From positions 62,001 to 126,000 of the forward strand of contig JAWZYV010012244.1 of assembly GCA_038373885.1 (NCBI GenBank): a stretch of DNA of 64,000 bases, read 5' to 3'. The notes under the pieces are model-generated. The model searched no databases, was not told the DNA's origin, and saw only the letters and a program-made list of their open reading frames with translations. Position 1 is the first letter of the stretch. Every line of letters begins with the position of its first letter. Positions 34,073 to 46,781 of this stretch are shown here, one piece after another. The stretch is from Cheiracanthium punctorium (taxonomy: Eukaryota > Arthropoda > Arachnida > Araneae > Cheiracanthiidae). The position numbers and the translations under genes are program-made.

Positions 34073-35273
34073 GGAACAGCTTTAGTATGGTCCCTTTTTG
34101 GCGATTTTTTGATTTGGCGACAAAATCTTGTCGCCAACCCAAGTTTGCCTTGCCGATGCCAATTGTAAACAATATGGCGGATCGTATGGCGCTGGTTCCC
34201 AGATAATTGATCGTCGCCGCTAATTTTGCTATGATTTATTTTAATGGCTTTTAAATATTTTTATGAAAAAAAATTAAACAGATAACAAGCTTACATGTAC
34301 ATATAGATTCGGTTTAATAAAATTTAATAACTTTTTTTTGTGTGAGGGGGGCTGTGCCCCCCTCAACCCCCCCTTTCTCTTTAGAGTAGATTAAATTAAA
34401 CAATGCAAACAAATAATATTCTAAAGGCAATACCTCACAAAAATAAATAAAAAAGACAAAAAAATTAAAATACATTTTAGCATTCTGACAAAAGACTACG
34501 TAAGCAAAATAAAGAACTAATTCAAATCATAACGAACAATGCTTATCTCATACCTTAATTAAAATCGCTAAATTGTTTCAATATTGAAATAATAAAATCA
34601 AAATATCAAACATTATATTAATAACGGAATTATTTGTTGCTCCTACCATTAACAAATAAACAAAGGTAATAATAACAAATAAAAACAAACAATGCTTATC
34701 ACATACCTTGATTAAAATCCCTAAGTCAATACTATATGGAAATAATAAAATCAAAATATCTAAAATTATTTCACTGTATAAAATATTAATAACGTAATTA
34801 TTTGTTGCTTCTACCCTTAACAAATAAACAATCGCGAACGAAAATATTAACCTGAAACGTACTATCAAAAGAATGTTTATTCATACAAAACTGTATATAA
34901 ACAGTCAGTATGAACCTGAAAATCCATTTTAAATTTCAGTAATAATTAAATAATAAAACTTAATCTAAAATAAAGCCATTAAAATGAAACCATAAAGCGT
35001 AATGGCGGTTCCACCACTCAAAGCTCCCGGGCGAAATACTGGCAAAGGGGTCTCCAAAAGTTTAATAAAGGAACAAACGCTGCCTATTGGCTGAAGGAAA
35101 ACGTTAGCGAAACCGTGACGTCACGGATGAATGACGTCACGCAGCTAGGGTTGCCATGTCCAGCTCCTCCGCTCCGGAGCATCCGCCGGAGGGGTTACCA
35201 TATTGGCGCCGTTATCGCGCCAAAAAAGTCGCCAAAATAAATCGCGCCAAAGGGACCATACTAAAGCTGTACC
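34073..35273 (+). mobile_element. Non-autonomous DNA transposon with 8-bp TSD, copy 2
   Basis: The same element as at 3,354-4,431. Ends are GGAACAGCTTTAGTATGGTC and its inverted form GACCATACTAAAGCTGTACC. The perfect 8-bp repeat aagcacac flanks it (34,065-34,072, 35,274-35,281). The right part (about 35.00-35.20 kb) holds sequence absent from copy 1, including two gacgtcac sites. No transposase. Confidence 0.88.
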
Positions 35274-35281
35274 AAGCACAC

Positions 35282-35609
35282 AAATCTGAAATACCTATTA
35301 CACAAACAAACAAACCTGAACTAAACAGTCCTCGTCCCAGGGTACACACTGGATTCTGGAGAACACAAAAAGTTCCTTCTACTACAAAAATGGAAGAGGG
35401 AGACCCCTAAAAATGGTTCGTAGCCAGAAAATTTCCTTCTTTTTCTGTTTTTTTTTTTTTTTTTGTTTTTTTTCCCGTGGGTGAGATCATAAATTTAAGA
35501 AATTTCTGAACGATTTAAAAATCTGAAAGCTCATGCCAACACGACTACGATTTTTTATTTATTTATTTATTTTTGTGGGTAAGGGGTTGATTTTTGGAAA
35601 AAAAAATCA
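35282..35609. other. Non-genic stretch
   Basis: Contains a poly(T) patch (35,449-35,471) and a (ttta)n tract near 35,555. No gene. Confidence 0.35.
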
Positions 35610-35617
35610 TTTGAACC

Positions 35618-35773
35618 CAGTAGCGTAGCCAGAAAAAAGTTTTAGGGGGGGTTTAGGCACTGATGTAACGGATAATCTACATTATGGATAGCATTCTTCA
35701 TGTCAATAATAGAACTCAGCTAAATTTTAGGGGGGGTTCTGACACCCAACCCCCCCCCCTCGCTACGCCACTG
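35618..35773 (+). mobile_element. hAT-like MITE, GCGTAGCCAG group, TSD tttgaacc
   Basis: Ends are CAGTAGCGTAGCCAG and CTCGCTACGCCACTG with an inner G-run and C-run. The perfect 8-bp repeat tttgaacc flanks it (35,610-35,617, 35,774-35,781). Confidence 0.9.
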
Positions 35774-35781
35774 TTTGAACC

Positions 35782-36356
35782 AAATAAAATGTAACATTAA
35801 AGTAAAATACTACACTAAACCAATGTGAGAAATTTTGGGAGGGCCAGTTTATTTATAAAAAAGCTCATTTTACCAATCTAAAGTGTATAGTAAACAGGCC
35901 CGGACGGGCCAGGTCGGCTGGTCGGCGATCGCCGAGGGTCCCCGGCAAAAGTTGGCCCCGGAGAGGCATTCAAAAATGGATATATTACTTTATAATAAGA
36001 GTAATTTGATTATTTATCCGGAGGATCCCAGAAACCCCGCGACTCAAGGGGCCCCCTGAAAAGTCAGGGCCCCCAAAATCTCTAAAATATTTAAATGTGA
36101 TTTTTAGCAACTAAGCCTAATCTTCAAATATTCTGAAAGATATATATATTTCTAAAACTAATTTGAAAAAGGCTATTCAACAGTTTGTGCATGTATTTAA
36201 GTATATAATGAATATATTTTAAAAATAAATTTTTGGATAAATGGCCGCAAAAATTTTGCTTAATTACATCATTTTTTCACTTTTCGATTCATTTAAGAGC
36301 ATTAAATGTTGAATAATTTGAAATCCAATCCACACATTTATTCTGTTTGACAGGCA
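35782..36356. other. Partial MITE and AT-rich stretch
   Basis: Caggcccggacgggccagg at 35,896 looks like the left end of another hAT-like MITE with inner ggcccc blocks (to about 36,075). I could not place its right end. The rest is AT-rich. Confidence 0.4.
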
Positions 36357-36364
36357 CGTGGCCA

Positions 36365-36615
36365 CAGTAGCGGATCCAGGGGAGGGGGGAGGGGGCTTCA
36401 GCCCCCCCGAAAAAAAGAGATTGCTAAAGGGTAACATTCTGCTTTATTATATTTTAAATAGCTAAAATGATCCTATTTTATAACTTAGCGCCACCCAAAA
36501 GCGTGCACATTGGTTTAGACTAAAATTTTGATTTATAGTACATTTTAATTGGGTGTAAATAAGCTTTTTTTAAAAATGTAGCCCCTCCCAATAGAAATTT
36601 CTGGACCTGCCACTG
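36365..36615 (+). mobile_element. hAT-like MITE, TSD cgtggcca
   Basis: Ends are CAGTAGCGGATCCAGG and CTGGACCTGCCACTG. The perfect 8-bp repeat cgtggcca flanks it (36,357-36,364, 36,616-36,623). Inner G-run and C-run close to the left end form a small hairpin. Confidence 0.9.
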
Positions 36616-36623
36616 CGTGGCCA

Positions 36624-38524
36624 GAAAAAAAATTCGGAAGGGAGAGCCAAAAGCTGGAAAAGGCAGAAATTCTCATAAAAAAGCCTCATTTTCACTTATA
36701 GATAAGTGGTAGTAGGTAGTAAGTATAGTTGAAATCTTAAAAAGATTCCCCCCCCCTCCCGGAAATAAAAAATCCACAAATTGAATGGAAAATAAATCTT
36801 TCTCTCTCTTTTCCCACGAAAAGAGAAATATTTTGGACCAGGTGAGTAGTTTATCATAGTAGAGGATAATGTTATTCCTCCTATGATCCTTTCTGCAGAA
36901 TCTTATAATTTCTTAAAAACTGAAACACGAAAATGTGGCATCATGGGAAAAAAAGACGTGAATTAATAATAAAATTACTAAAATACGTTATTTGACTACT
37001 TAGTTCTCGGAAATTAAATTTTTAGCGGCCTTAAATTTTGGCGATCTTGGGTGGTTGCCCAGGGTTACTTCCCACACATCGGCACGCCAAGAGATCGCCA
37101 ACAATTTCACCCCCTTTTCAAGAACGATCAGTGCGTGACCCTGCAGATCTAGACTCACGGAAAATATCACGAGGATGGCCCCCGTTCTAAAGTGGGGAAT
37201 GCAAAAGCGGGAAGATAGCAACCCATAAATTACTCCAGCCAGTGTCATTCGGAGATGTCTAGCAAGGGTATAATAAGAGTTCCTTTATCAGCAGCAATAA
37301 TTAAAACTTGTCTTTAGAAAAATATTTTAAAACGCTAGAAAAATATTTTGAAACGCAAAAAAAAAAAATTAATATTTTATTCCTTTTTTTTTTTCACGAT
37401 TTTAAAATTCGCAAATTTTAATTTAAAATGCGTGCGCTCACTGTCTCAGGAAGGAATGAAAAAAAGAAAAGAAGGGAAAGTTGAAGGAAGAAAATTGCGT
37501 TAACTATTTACATATATTTACCTCAAAATTTACTTATTCGTTTTAGTTGTGGACGCAGGATCTTATTTTAGGCTGTGTATTCGGAGCACGTGACATGGCG
37601 CTTCCATTTTATAGTTGTCCTAGAAACTGCACAGATAGTATCAAAACACGTACTAAAATAATCTTTCACACATTATGAAGGTTTAATTTTTACCTGAAAA
37701 TCAAAGTAAATTATCTGAATATTTTAATTGAATCCAACAAATTATTCGAAGAGTTTAGTTTCATAAATTGACATTTATTTTCCTATTTTATAAAGATAAT
37801 TGCAAGTTATGCATAAATGTATAAATTTAATAATATCTGATGCTAATAACTAATAAGTAGTTCGAAAAATCCTCTAAAGTTTTAGACATTCTAAAATTTA
37901 AACTTTTGGTCAGAGAAAAGAGAAAATTATTATTTTTTTTTTTTTTCGGAAACATATATGGTAATTTAATGTGTTCTCTTGAGTAATTGTAGTGCCTGAA
38001 ATATTTGACCCATTAACCGTATATAGAACATTGTAAAACTAAAATTAAAAAAAAACAAAACTGTTAAATTCTTTTTAAAAGCATTTTCTTAAATTCATGT
38101 TAAATATTTTTTGCAATTCCCCTAAAGAACTCTTCAGCAATGTGACACAGGCGTTTAAAAGTTTAATGTTAATAAAATCTTCATGCACGGGTGATTTGTG
38201 AAACGTAAATTAATTTCATTTAAGTAATATTCCACAACAATTTTTTTTTTTTTTTTCGGGTTTTCCCGCAAGTACCCTACAGACGGTGTTCACACATTTT
38301 TGTAACGATTTTGCAAAGATATATATAGAAATAAATATAAGAATTTTATTTTCTAATGTGTTCAGTCTGATAGCCCTTTCTTTGAACCATCATATTACAT
38401 CTTGATTTCAAAGATGAAAGTCCTTTTCTTAAAACATCAAGGCTGATATTGTTCCACTCCTCCATCACAATCTTGTAGTAATATAATCTTTTGTAGAAAT
38501 ATATGAATGTATCTTGTGTTTGCG
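36624..38524. other. Non-genic stretch
   Basis: AT-rich with short poly(A) and poly(T) runs. A GC-richer patch at 37.02-37.26 kb is open in one minus frame but has no start context, splice sites or domain I recognise. Confidence 0.4.
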
Positions 38525-38755
38525 TGATTATGGCAACGCTATACTAGGGCAATCTGCCAAGGATGGGAAGGTGCCTTGGTAGGAGAACTTTCTAAGGGGT
38601 TCTAAAGCGTATTCACGTTACATCTGGAAAAAACCTACCAAAAATCCAGACTGTTAGATCGACAGCTGCTCGATGGGACCCGATCCCGGGACCTTCACTC
38701 TTCGGCAGTCTACCATTTTCAGTGACATAACTACTGTGCGATGGTAAGGCTATAA
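38525..38755 (-). repeat. SINE, minus strand
   Basis: Best copy of the family shared with 19.8, 5.0 and 46.1 kb: cttggtaggagaactttcta, ggggttctaaagcgtattca, cgttacatctggaaaaa, and a tRNA-like head (gggacccgatcccgggacc) at its right end. Confidence 0.7.
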
Positions 38756-39588
38756 ATGTATCTTAAAGTAGAAATATAATTCAACTCATCTTCGTTTAGA
38801 AATATATTTAATTTTATATTTCAATTCCATTCATTATCACTGAAAAATAACGTTCAATAAATACTTGTCACACATTTTTGCTTTCATGCCTTTTAAGATG
38901 CAATTTATTCCAGGAAAAACTTATGTATATGTAAAAAAAAAAAAAAAAAAAAAAAAAAAGTTACTATTACATTTGTTTGTTCATCTTAAAATACACTGGA
39001 ATAAAATAAACTAGAAGTTCCTGTAGAAAATTTTACTTAATTGAAGTTTTAGACGTATTTTGTATGTATTAAGAAAATAAATGTATTTTGTATTTTTTCA
39101 ATTTAGAAAGCATTTTGTATTTTGTAATTTTTTGTGTTTGAATAAATGTAATTTGTATTTTGCATCGAAAATACATTTTTTTTATGTATTTTGCCCAACT
39201 CTGCTTCTGTAGTTGCTTTCAAAGAGCATTGCAGAGCAAGCAGTAATTATTTTTATTTCCAACGGAGGGGAGAGTATGAGGGAGCGTCCTCTAAGTGAAA
39301 CTGTACTCCCCCTCTCTAAACAACGGGGGATGAGGGGGAGAAAAGCAATAAACTTTAGGTTTACCATTGCCGATCTCTGGGAAGACAGGGTTGCCCAGTA
39401 CCCCTCCTCCCCCTCCCTCATTTAGCCACGGTCATCAATCTTTTATTCCCCCGCACCTTTTTAGGTGTACAATTTGTGTTTTTGTGGTGCCTAATAGAAA
39501 TTGAAATAGAAATAAGTACCAAAGTAAAACCATTGCAAGTTAAAAATAAGAGCGCAAACATTCTACTCAAACTGTTCCGTAATCTGAA

Positions 39589-39623
<35 letters not shown>

Positions 39624-41917
39624 CACTTTTATACATACATATATACGTATACATAAGTAAAATGATGACATCATTTTACTTAAAAAATAGAAAATTTTTC
39701 TATCAATAGCACAGAACAGCATAGAAAAATCTATTTTTCTTGAACGCAAAATTCTGAAGAAGCAGTCAATCCTTATAATTTATTTATTTATAAGAATATT
39801 CAAATATAAATTTTGCCGATTAGTTTTTTATTGTACAGTTACAGATTAACACTAAAATAGCCATTAAATTTTAATGCTCGATGCATATAATTTGAAAGTC
39901 TGCCTTTAAGTTACAATATTTCATAAACTTTAAAAAACGAGATGATAAAACGATTCCGGGATGAAAAAGCATATTATACTCGCAAATAATTAGAATAAAT
40001 AATTATATAATTGCACCTTTAGCCATTGAATCGTAAATGATTCTGTAAGACATCTAAGAAACAAAGATTTAATGCTTTATTTTTCATTTTATCCAGTGAA
40101 GTATTTATAATAATTACTAATACGGATTTATATAAAATTTTAAACTTAAAGATTTATAGTCTAGCAATTTTTTTTAATTATATGTATGAATGTATTTGAG
40201 TGGGTACATTTAATCGTGGATACCCCTAGAAGGTGGCATAGAGACTCCAAGCCCCCTCGTTAAGTCGTCGGTGTAGTGAATATTTTTTACAGCATACTGA
40301 ACTGCTTTACTTTATTAATTACAAAAGTGAAAGACCAAGGTAAGTTCCCCCCTTTTTACCAAAAGTACTATTATAGGCGTTCATACATTTAATACAAGTG
40401 CAATCCAAACATTTTTTCGGGGGGGGGGGGATACATCTCCCTGAAAATGGATTTGTCTTTGATTTTAAACTAGTTTGATCAATTATTGTACAACTACTGA
40501 CGAAAGTAGATTACGTAAAAGAGAAAAAAAATCGCCACTTAGTTAAACTAGCAACCTCTCTGAAGCGGCGCCTTTGAAGTTTCAGACCGGTCGAACGAAA
40601 AATCGTCAAATCTCCGATCTGACCCCTTCACCCAAGACACTACCACTTTGACTCCGGTGACAAAAATCCCCCCCCACCACCACCACCACTAATAGCTTTT
40701 CAGACGAATCTTACAACTCGTGGTATCGTGAATGGGGGCTCCAACGGAAAAGAAATTGTCGTTTCTCTCCAGTGCAATAAAAAAAGAAATGTACATTCTA
40801 TATCATTTAACCGGAAAAGGGCCAAAATGTCTCAGATAACAAAGGCAGTTCAAGTATCTGAAATACGATACTGCATATCTCTTGCAGCCATTTTTTTTTT
40901 TTTTTTTTGTTTCTTGGAGATTCGAAAGCCCATGTTGTACTAGGAAATATTCCATTCGTGCTTTCTCCGAATGAAGTCAGTCAGGACCCTTCAGAAGAAG
41001 AATAAAAATTAGAATTAACGGGGAAGTTTTAAGATTACTCTCTTCAGGAGATACACGGATAAATTTACGACCCATGCAAGATAGTTCTGAGCAGTTTATG
41101 CGAGCAGAACTGAACCCCCTGCAATCAAGATTCTAAATCGCCTTTTTATAGTCCAACTTTTTTTACGAACCCACGTAATAGATCGTTTACGAAAAAAAGT
41201 AAAAAAAAATAAAAACAAATAGAATATGGCTGCGCATCCAAACAGATGTGGGGAGGGGAGAAATTGGATACCCCCCCTTTCTCTTTTCTTGATCATTTGA
41301 CCTTTGGTGCCCTGCAAGTAAACAAATAAAGTAGAAAAAAAAAAAAAAAAAAAACTCTAGTGGGAGGAGAAAAGGTCTTCCATGTATACGCGAGCGGGTT
41401 TTTCGGGACCCTTGGAGTGCAGCAGTAAGTAATGTTGAAGCATTTGATGGAGGAAAAATAAAGAACTTAAAAAAGGAAGAAAAAAACCCGAATGCGAGGG
41501 CCCCTTGCCACGCATTTTATCGACGTTTACCTCCACAAAAGCTGGAAGCTGGCTCTCAATCGGCGCTGCTGCAGGTCAGTCAGGTGAGGTTGGCATGGCA
41601 TGGGCATGTACCTGAATAAAGATGGACGGAACACGATGAGAGGCAGTGGTTTTCGTATGAGAACGATTATACCTTGGGAAGTTTGTTTTTCCGTCGGCCG
41701 TGGAAAGATAGATCGTTCCCTCTCTCTGCAAATTAATTAATTGCTCGCTCACTTTGTGTCCGGCAAAAGCAATTAATTACGCTGGTACCGAGATCATCGG
41801 GAACTTACTCTATTATACGGTACGCAGGTGTAAATGGAGTGGGATGTGATCCAAGCCAAAAGAAAAGGCGGTTTTAAATTAGCTATTTAAAAAAATGTAG
41901 TGCAAAGAACGCGAGAC
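38756..41917. other. Non-genic stretch with homopolymer tracts
   Basis: Poly(A) 38,933-38,959, poly(T) 39,591-39,623, a G-run near 40,420, a (cac)n patch near 40,677, poly(T) near 40,891 and poly(A) near 41,336 break it up. From about 41.39 to 41.85 kb the sequence is non-repetitive and includes two attaattaatt/aattaatta sites and no good open frame. Confidence 0.4.
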
Positions 41918-41921
41918 TTAA

Positions 41922-42363
41922 ACCCTTTGAGGCGCAACCCTTTCCCAATGCAGAAAAAAGGGCAGCCGATGCCATCGCTCGACTTAACTACCAGCAGGAT
42001 GGCGGACGATCGAAATGTTCATCGCGTGCCACAGATCTAACGTGTCGTCAAAATAAACGTTCGATCGTCCGCCATCTTGCTGGTAGTTAAGTCGGGCGAT
42101 GGCCACGGCTGCCCTTTTTTCAGCATTGGGCAATCTATCCAGCTGTTCTCGCATTCTTCCATTTTTCAGCAGATGTCAGTGCTGTTAAAAATAATCGTGA
42201 CAATTTTTTTACGGGAAATGACGTGCTAAAAAGTAAAGGATTCTCGTGGAGCTATGTCACCCCCAACTGTTTTTATAGAAATCAAATCTATTCTTCGTGA
42301 CTGGCAACAGTCAAAACGTCAGAGTTTGGTGTTCCCATAGCGGGAAAACTGCGCGTTAAAGGG
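41922..42363. mobile_element. piggyBac-like MITE with internal 54-bp inverted repeat
   Basis: The termini ACCCTTTGAGGCGCAACCC and TGCGCGTTAAAGGG sit in TTAA (41,918-41,921, 42,364-42,367). It is an inverted, longer relative of 30,835-31,062. Its interior carries an inverted repeat of about 54 bp (41,961-42,014 and 42,060-42,113) around a 45-bp spacer. Confidence 0.75.
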
Positions 42364-42374
42364 TTAAAATCTTA

Positions 42375-42445
42375 GGTCAGGGTAGCCTGGTGATTAGGGC
42401 ACCAGTCTAATAACAGGAGATCTGTGATCCCGATTCCCAACCACC
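42375..42445 (+). repeat. tRNA-like fragment
   Basis: Gggtagcctggtgattaggg resembles a tRNA 5' half with an A box, followed 40 bp later by cccgattccc. The B box is degenerate and the arms do not close, so this is a SINE head or dead tRNA. Confidence 0.3.
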
Positions 42446-42809
42446 ACTAAAGACAATCCCGACAGAAACTAGGGTGTACGTTCACGTAAATCCGCGGTTT
42501 CGAAATCCTTTAGCGGTTTCTGAAGGATACCAACATGCAGCTTTCTTGTAATGAGTTCATGAAAACTGCGAAAGACGCAAGATTCCTGGGAGGGTGTACA
42601 AGTAGATCTGAATGACACATTCCGTCTTGCAAGCAGCAAGCTGTCCTCTTCCGACAAGAGATTTCAGAATCGTTTTGTAATGAATGTATTAAAAAACGCC
42701 CCTCAGAATTATAATTTTCATTGGCGGATCCAAGGGGGGGGGTGGCACCGGGATACGTGAGTAGTAGATAAACAAGAGTTCTGCCCATGCGGTGTCATGT
42801 TAATAGAGC

Positions 42810-43367
42810 TATCACACTGAGAAAAATCCGACCAATTTTCCTTGCAAATCAAGTTTCCGGCCGATTTTCTCCGCCGTTACCTTGACGACCGCGAACTCTA
42901 ACATTTTCCTCTCCGAAGGAAATAATCCGAGTCGGACAAAATTTCGGCCAATAAGAGAACTTCTTCCTGCTACGTCATAAGCAATTTCGAGCAATGGCGA
43001 CTATGTTCGAAGCTTGGTAGCTTGGCTCGATGTCAGAATCACGTGTAAATAAAATTATGACCGCGTTCAAGTGGACTTTGGAATTAGAGATTGCTGCCCA
43101 TACGATACTGCCGATCCGATGTAAATATACCAACGCACGATAAGTAAAATAAGAACCTCCACGCCAAATCATCGATGCGATGACTATTCGGCGTCGGAGA
43201 CAGCTTACTTTTGCAACCCTTAAAGATAACCACGCTTTCCAGTCCGTCGGAAAAGTTCGTCCAGCCGGGTCCACGCGAGATAGTAAGTTTCCGCGTGGAG
43301 GTTCCGCGTAACATCTCGCGTGGCCTCGGTCCAGCGCGAAGTTGCTCGGATTTTCCCTTGTGTGATA
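42810..43367. mobile_element. TIR element (TATCACAC ... GTGTGATA)
   Basis: Ends TATCACACTGAGAAAAATCC and, inverted, TATCACACAAGGGAAAATCC are followed by matching cga(g/c)caa. It is GC-richer than its surroundings and open in several frames, but I see no domain. The foldback at 21,281-21,443 shares its ends. No clear duplication was found. Confidence 0.55.
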
Positions 43368-43379
43368 AGGCCATAATTC

Positions 43380-44415
43380 TGCGGTGCTGCTTTCCCCATG
43401 CTGAGCGGGGAAGGGGGTCGTGGCCGGAAAGGATGTTGAGAGAGGAAGTTGACCGGATGTTGGAAGGATTCATAAGAATTTTTTCCCCCTTTTTTTCAAA
43501 TAAGGGGACTTAAAAAATTTTCAGACATTAACATTTTTTTAAATAAGGGGACTTGTAATTTTTCCAGACATTAAGATATTTTTAAAATAAGGGGACTTAG
43601 AAAAATTTTCAGACATTGATGCATTCTCTAATGAAAATTAGGGTACTTTGTTATATTTTTAAATGCACTGCACTTTATGGATTAAACCTGAAATAAAAAG
43701 CAAAGACACGTACAACATCCCCAGGAGGCCTACGAACTTTAATTTTAAGTTAAATAAGTAATTTTACAACAAATATTTTTTAACCAAGAGTTTTAATTTT
43801 AAGTTAATAATTAATTTTACAACAAATATTTTTTTTAATCAAAAGTTTTAATTTAAGTACTTTTATTTATTTATTTATTTTTTAACCAAAAGTTTTAATT
43901 TTAAGTTAAATAATTTTACAACAAATATTTTTTTAATCAAGGGTTAATTTATTTTTATTTTATTTTTTAAACCAAGTTTTAGGTTAAATAATTTTGCAAC
44001 AAATATTTTTTTAATCAAGAGTTTTAATTTTAAGTTAAATAATTTTACAACAAATATTTTTCTAAATTTATTTTTATTTTTTATTTTTTAACCGAGTTTT
44101 AATTTTAAGTTAAATAATTTTACAACATTTTTTTTTTAATCAAGTGTTTTTAATTTATCAAGAAAAAAAGTGTTAATCAAGTGTTTTAATTTTTAGCTAA
44201 TTTTTTTTGTATACCGTATTTTTGTTAAGTAGCCGTTTAACATTAAAGTAGGATATCAATACATTTCTTCTACTGTTAGGGAAGCGAGAAAAGTACACCA
44301 TAGAAATATTTTACAAATAATGATTTGGATACAGTCTTATTTTCTATTGCGAGAAAACCACTATAGCCATATATCCCAAAAAACTAAAGTTTTTGTATGC
44401 GAAATGTATGAATAC
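43380..44415 (+). repeat. Left outer repeat unit: head plus two minisatellites
   Basis: A GC-rich head (ccggatgttggaaggattc) is followed by a roughly 50-bp minisatellite (aaataaggggacttgaaaaa ttttcagacatta, from 43,497), then an AT-rich one (ttttacaacaaatattttt ... gttttaattttaagtt, about 43,735-44,175), then a conserved 200-bp end (gttaagtagccgtttaacat ... atgaatact). The same order recurs at 44.43-46.14 kb inside the palindrome. Confidence 0.75.
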
Positions 44416-44577
44416 TAGTAGTAGAAAAAGGAGAGTTCTGCCCATGCGCAGCCATGTTAATCGTGCGCAGCCATACAAGTGCGTTCCCTGGGTCGAGAGA
44501 GAGAGAGGGGGGCGTGGTCGGACCGGATGTGGGGAGAGGAAGTTCAAAGGGTTGATAAGAATTTTTTTCCTTTTTTT

Positions 44578-45905
44578 CAAATAAGGGGACTTGTAATTTT
44601 TTCAGACGTAAGATATTTTTGAAATAAGGGTACTTGGAAAAATTTTCAGACTTTAACAATTTTTCAAATAAGGATACTTGTAATTTTTTTCAGATTGTGA
44701 CATATTTTTTGAAATAAGGAGACTTGGAAAAATTTTCAGACATTAAGATATTTCTCAAATAAGTGGACTTGGAAAAATTATCAGACTTTTAAATATTTTC
44801 TCAAATAAGAGGACTTGGAAAAAATTTCAGATTTGAACGCGCAACCTACAAAAGAATTCATAGGCTAATAATTGTTGTTCATTAGGCCGAGAATTCTTCA
44901 GGTATAAAATTGTAGGTGTATTGTGTTATACTTTAGTTTTGAAAATGAATTGGGACTTTGATTAATTTTTCGAAGTTTATTTTTTTTATTTATTTAGTTT
45001 TCTTTACCATTTAGTAATAGAACCAATGCAAATTGAATAAATGTTGCTTAATACATACTTCTAATGTTTAGCTAATTTTTGTATACTGATTATAGCATAT
45101 ATTTAATAAGTAATAGTTTACTAGAATATTAAAGTAGGGTTTAGGATACCCATACATTTTCTACAAATTTCTTCTACTGTTAAGGAAGTGAGAAAATTAT
45201 ACCATAGAACGATTTTAGTACCTATAGTTTTTACAAATAATGATTTAGATAGTGTATGAACTTTTTTTACCCAAGTTTTAATTGAAGCTAAATAATTTTA
45301 CAACAAATATTTTTTACCAAGTTTTAATTTTAAGTGAAATAATTTTACAACAAATATTTTTCTTAACCAAGAGTTTTAATTTTAAGTTAATAATTTATTT
45401 TACAACAAATATTTTTTTAATCAAGAGTTAACTAATTTTTATTTATTTATTTTTTTTTTAAACCATGAGTTTTAATTTTATGTGAAATAATTTTACAACA
45501 AATATTTTTCTTAACCAAGAGTTTTAATTTTAAGTTAATAATTTATTTTACAACAAATATTTTTTTAATCAAGAGTTAACTAATTTTTATTTATTTATTT
45601 TTTTTTAAACCATGAGTTTTAATTTTATGTGAAATAATTTTACAACAAATATTTTTTTAACCAAGTTTTAATTTTAAGTTAAATAATTTTACAACAAATA
45701 TTTTTTTAATTAATTTTACAACAAATATTTTTTTTAATCAAGAGTTAATTTATTTTTTAACCAAGTTTTAATTTTAAGTTAAATAATTTTACAACAAATA
45801 CATTTCTAAATTTATTTTTTTAACCAAGTTTTAATTTTAAGTAAATAATTAATTTTACAACAAATTTTTTTTAATCAAATGTTTTTAATTTATCAAGAAA
45901 AAAAA
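44578..45905. repeat. Minisatellites inside the left arm
   Basis: About five 50-bp units of aaataagg(g/a)gacttggaaaaa...cagac (44,578-44,835), then a non-repetitive 400-bp stretch, then 45-60-bp AT-rich units built on ttttacaacaaatatttttt and gagttttaattttaagtt (45,275-45,905). Mirrored at 57.96-59.30 kb. Confidence 0.8.
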
Positions 45906-46140
45906 AATTTTAATCACGTGTTTTTAATTTTTAGCTAATTTTTTGTATACCGTATTTTTGTTAAGTAGCCGTTTAACATTAAAGTAGGATACCCATACAT
46001 TTTCTACAAATTTAATCTACTGTTAGGCAAGTGAGAAAATTATAGCATAGAAAGATTTTTACAAATAATGATATAGTCTTATATTCTATTGCGAGAAAAT
46101 CACTTTAACCATATATCCCAAAAAACCCAAGTTTTGATAT

Positions 46141-46253
46141 ACGAAATGCATGAATACGCGTTAGATCCCCTTAGAAAGTCCTCCTACCAAGGCACCCCTC
46201 ATCCTAAGCAGATACCCCCGCGTGCAGATTTGCCTTAAAACACAAACAAACAA
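46141..46253 (+). repeat. SINE 3' fragment in the left arm
   Basis: Gaatacgcgttagatcccct, tagaaagtcctcctaccaag and the tail aaaacacaaacaaacaaag match the family at 38.6 kb. It sits exactly where the third copy (59.46 kb) instead shows the palindrome edge, so it predates the palindrome arms' separation but is not in copy 3. Confidence 0.65.
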
Positions 46254-46732
46254 AGTATTTATCTAAACATTTTTTCTTACCCACACATTTTTGATAAATC
46301 TTAGGCAGCGATTATACTAGTTTATATTTTCTATAGATCAATTAGAGGGAAAAATGGCATTTTTATTAATCCTACAAAACATTTTTTTTACTGTATATCC
46401 CAAGTAGAGTAACATGATTTATAGAATTTCAATACGATACGAGTTAGATTGTTTATGTGCAACACTCATTGCAGTTTGACTATGAAAGCATAATTTTATG
46501 CATGAATCAACCTTTTGAGTGGTATGCACTTAACCTATTTTATAGAAAGGTGAGCATAACTAGCACAAACTTTTAGACTAGATAGTACTATTGTTAGAAA
46601 GTTGAACTATTGGAAATAAAAATTGAAGATCCGTTTTAGCACAATTGCATGTACATAAAATATCTTTCAATACTTAGATAGTTTAAATCACAAATCATTA
46701 CTTAAACTAAAAAATACAAGGTTTTTACTTAC

Positions 46733-46781
46733 GTGAAGCCACATCTTCGAGTCTCTGGACAAAGTACCAACATCTATACGG
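46733..46781 (-). CDS. Gene B, exon 2 (left arm), predicted
   Basis: A 49-base exon on the minus strand between a pyrimidine-rich acceptor (ccggtcttgctag) and a GTAAGT donor. Joined to exon 1 (which ends with two bases of a codon) it stays open and adds 17 residues ending in ...SKMWLH. It is identical in the right arm. In copy 3 the donor context cttcacgtaagt is kept but the exon interior has diverged. What follows is uncertain: an acceptor about 127 bases further on would add 23 codons before a stop. Confidence 0.45.

Noticed and set aside
42510..43513. Five overlapping frames of 60-129 residues in GC-richer DNA
   Set aside because: They cluster in and around the TIR element at 42,810-43,367 on both strands and show no recognisable domain or codon consistency.
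44344..44659. Frames of 78 and 91 residues, mirrored at 59,219-59,545
   Set aside because: They read across the GC-rich head and minisatellite units; the mirror copy exists only because the whole arm is mirrored.
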